From Acetobacteraceae bacterium (lineage in GTDB: Bacteria > Pseudomonadota > Alphaproteobacteria > Acetobacterales > Acetobacteraceae), in contig CANJSR010000264.1 in NCBI GenBank assembly GCA_947476855.1, positions 1 to 7,034 on the forward strand: a stretch of DNA of 7,034 bases, read 5' to 3'. The translations under genes and the position numbers were made by a program. This document shows positions 5,662 to 7,034 of the stretch, one piece after another. The stretch's first letter is position 1, and each line of letters starts with the position of its first letter. The notes beneath the pieces are model-generated. The model was not told the DNA's origin. It searched no databases and was given only the letters and a program-made list of their open reading frames with translations.

Positions 5662-6936
5662 CTACCCGTCCACAACCTTCTTCTCCACCCCCTTCTCCAC
5701 GGGCGGATACCGCCGCAACAGCCAGATCATCAGCCCCATCGAGGGCCAGGCGGCGAACGTGCAGATCATGTAGAAAACCGGGAACCCGACCGCCTCGGCC
5801 AGGAACCCGGTCATTCCCCCGATCGTCCGCAGCCCGATCGCCGCGACCGAGGACAGCAGCGCATACTGCGTCGCCGTGAACGCGACCGAGCACAGCCCCG
5901 ACAGGTAGGCAATGAACGCCGCGTCGGCCAACCCGCCGGCGAAGGATTCAATGAACACCGTCGCGTACAGCACATGGACCTGCCCCGGGGAGTAGGCCAG
6001 CACGACATAGAACCCCATCACCGTGCTCTGCACGCAGCCGGTGATCAGCAGCGCCCGCCCGACGCCGAGGCGCGCCACCAGGAACCCGCCGATCGCGGTG
6101 CCGGCCAGCACGGCGGCCAAGGACGGTAGGAAGTTTGCAACCGCGATCGCCGCCCGATCGAAGCCCAATGACCGGTAGAATGGCGCGGCCATCACGCCGG
6201 CCATCGCCTCATCCAGTTTGAACAACGCCACGAAGGCCAGGATGACGAAGGCCCCGGGCCGGCCCAGGAACTCCCGCAGCGGGTCGACGATCGCATGCCG
6301 CACTCGAGCGATCGGGCCGCCGGTCACGACCGTCTCTGGCGCCTCCCGCGTCACCGCGGGTTCCGGCGCCAGCAGCGTCACCACGATCCCCAGCGCGAGC
6401 AGCCCCGCCACGCCCAGCAGGGCCGTGTTCCAGCCGATGATTCCGGCGGAGGCGATGACGCCCGAGCCGGAGACCAGCAGCGCGCCGCGATACCCCCAGA
6501 CATAGGCCGCGAGGGCCGCGCCCTGCATCCGATCCTCGAACACCTCGATGCGCCAGGCGTCGATCGCGACATCCTGGCTGGCGGACAGGAATGCCACCAG
6601 CGCCGCGGCGGCAATCGCTGCTACCGGCGCGGCGGCGGGATTGGAGAGCGCCAGCAGCGCGGCCGATATCACCAGCAAGGGCTGGATCGCCAGCAGCCAA
6701 CCACGCCTCTGCCCGAACCGGCGCAGCAGGCCAGGCGGGGCGGCTTGGTCGAGGACGGGGGCCCAGAGGAACTTGAGGGTGTAGGACAGCCCGATATTCG
6801 CCGTCAGCCCGATCATGGCCAGCGAGACCCCGCCCTCGGACAGCCAGAGCCGGAAGCTGAAGCCCGAAAGGGGCAGCGGCAGCCCGGCGACCACGCCAAA
6901 GGCCGCCATGATCCAAATCCGTCGATCCGCGAGCAT
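5662..6936 (-). CDS. ampG: AmpG-like muropeptide permease (MFS transporter)
   Basis: AmpG imports GlcNAc-anhydroMurNAc peptides from the periplasm for cell-wall recycling; in some bacteria this also feeds beta-lactamase induction. The protein has 424 residues and about twelve hydrophobic segments, running from about 8-28 through 380-405, with a loop rich in charged residues and Pro near 190-225. The strongest signature is SASQDVAIDAWRI (118-130) followed by GYRGALLVSG (148-157), which aligns with E. coli AmpG as I remember it. FIESFAGGLADAAFIAYLSGL (328-348) and SSVAAIGLRTIGG (362-374) also fit. It is shorter than the 491-residue E. coli protein, which is common outside Enterobacteria. ATG 6936 is the first start after an in-frame TAA; no Shine-Dalgarno is visible. 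The preceding partial gene ends 29 nt upstream on the same strand. Family is firm; the exact substrate is inferred. Confidence 0.87.
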   Translation of the reverse strand: MLADRRIWIMAAFGVVAGLPLPLSGFSFRLWLSEGGVSLAMIGLTANIGLSYTLKFLWAPVLDQAAPPGLLRRFGQRRGWLLAIQPLLVISAALLALSNPAAAPVAAIAAAALVAFLSASQDVAIDAWRIEVFEDRMQGAALAAYVWGYRGALLVSGSGVIASAGIIGWNTALLGVAGLLALGIVVTLLAPEPAVTREAPETVVTGGPIARVRHAIVDPLREFLGRPGAFVILAFVALFKLDEAMAGVMAAPFYRSLGFDRAAIAVANFLPSLAAVLAGTAIGGFLVARLGVGRALLITGCVQSTVMGFYVVLAYSPGQVHVLYATVFIESFAGGLADAAFIAYLSGLCSVAFTATQYALLSSVAAIGLRTIGGMTGFLAEAVGFPVFYMICTFAAWPSMGLMIWLLRRYPPVEKGVEKKVVDG

Positions 6937-6965
6937 GCCGATGGGAATCCAGGGTTAAGGGAGGC

Positions 6966-7034
6966 TTACCCTGGCATGTTGGCGTCGCCCCGGCCAAGGG
7001 CGCGCTGCATGTAGACGACGTCGAGCCACCGGCC
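6966..7034 (-). CDS. C-terminal tail of an unidentified protein (5' part beyond window)
   Basis: An open frame enters from the right edge on the minus strand. It encodes 22 residues, GRWLDVVYMQRALGRGDANMPG, and ends with TAA (6966-6968). Codon choice is GC-rich at third positions, like the neighbouring genes, and the frame stops 29 nt before the ampG ATG, so this is probably the 3' end of a real gene in the same operon. I do not recognise the protein from this tail. The call rests on composition and position only. Confidence 0.45.
   Translation of the reverse strand, partial: GRWLDVVYMQRALGRGDANMPG

Noticed and set aside
5423..5773. Plus-strand ORF containing MAGLVPATH and KPGHDG peptides
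   Set aside because: These peptides come from translating the palindromic repeat arms, and the frame then runs antisense into ampG. It is not a gene.
6209..6997. 262-codon minus-strand ORF overlapping ampG in another frame
   Set aside because: It lacks transporter features and is Arg/Gly-rich, while ampG in the true frame has about twelve membrane segments and family motifs.

Overview
This is a 7-kb piece of a high-GC bacterial chromosome. The proteins (a Mrp/ApbC ATPase with a DUF59 head, HflK, a NudC-type Nudix enzyme, an AmpG-like permease) and a GGCCGGG-n5-CCCGGCC intergenic palindrome point to an alphaproteobacterium. Acetobacteraceae or a relative is my best guess from memory of similar proteins, not proof. 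I see no tRNA, rRNA, CRISPR array, transposase, integrase or phage gene.

Layout. At 1-793 (minus) lies the N-terminal two thirds of hflK, cut by the left edge. It is divergent from mrp/apbC (922-2067, plus), across a 128-bp shared upstream region. mrp converges on a large patatin-like phospholipase gene (2099-3865, minus), and a GC-rich hairpin overlaps the patatin stop codon. An AT-rich upstream region (3866-4050) separates the patatin gene from a divergent two-gene unit. That unit is nudC (best start GTG 4051, end 4977) and a DUF488 gene (4977-5426), which overlap by one base. The DUF488 gene converges on an ampG-like permease gene (5662-6936, minus). Their shared intergenic space holds a 112-bp inverted-repeat element, a degraded extra half-copy and a probable intrinsic terminator for ampG. 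The last 69 bases encode the C-terminal tail of an unrecognised protein, on the ampG strand and just upstream of it.

How the genes fit together. Most are housekeeping: membrane protease control (HflK), Fe-S cluster carriage (Mrp), NADH/NAD-RNA pyrophosphate cleavage (NudC) and muropeptide recycling (AmpG). The most accessory-looking gene is the patatin-like enzyme. It is a single gene with an altered oxyanion loop and visibly lower GC than its neighbours, and no partner suggests a defence or secretion system. The nudC-DUF488 overlap is the best hint of an unexplored functional link. I found no convincing new multi-gene system.
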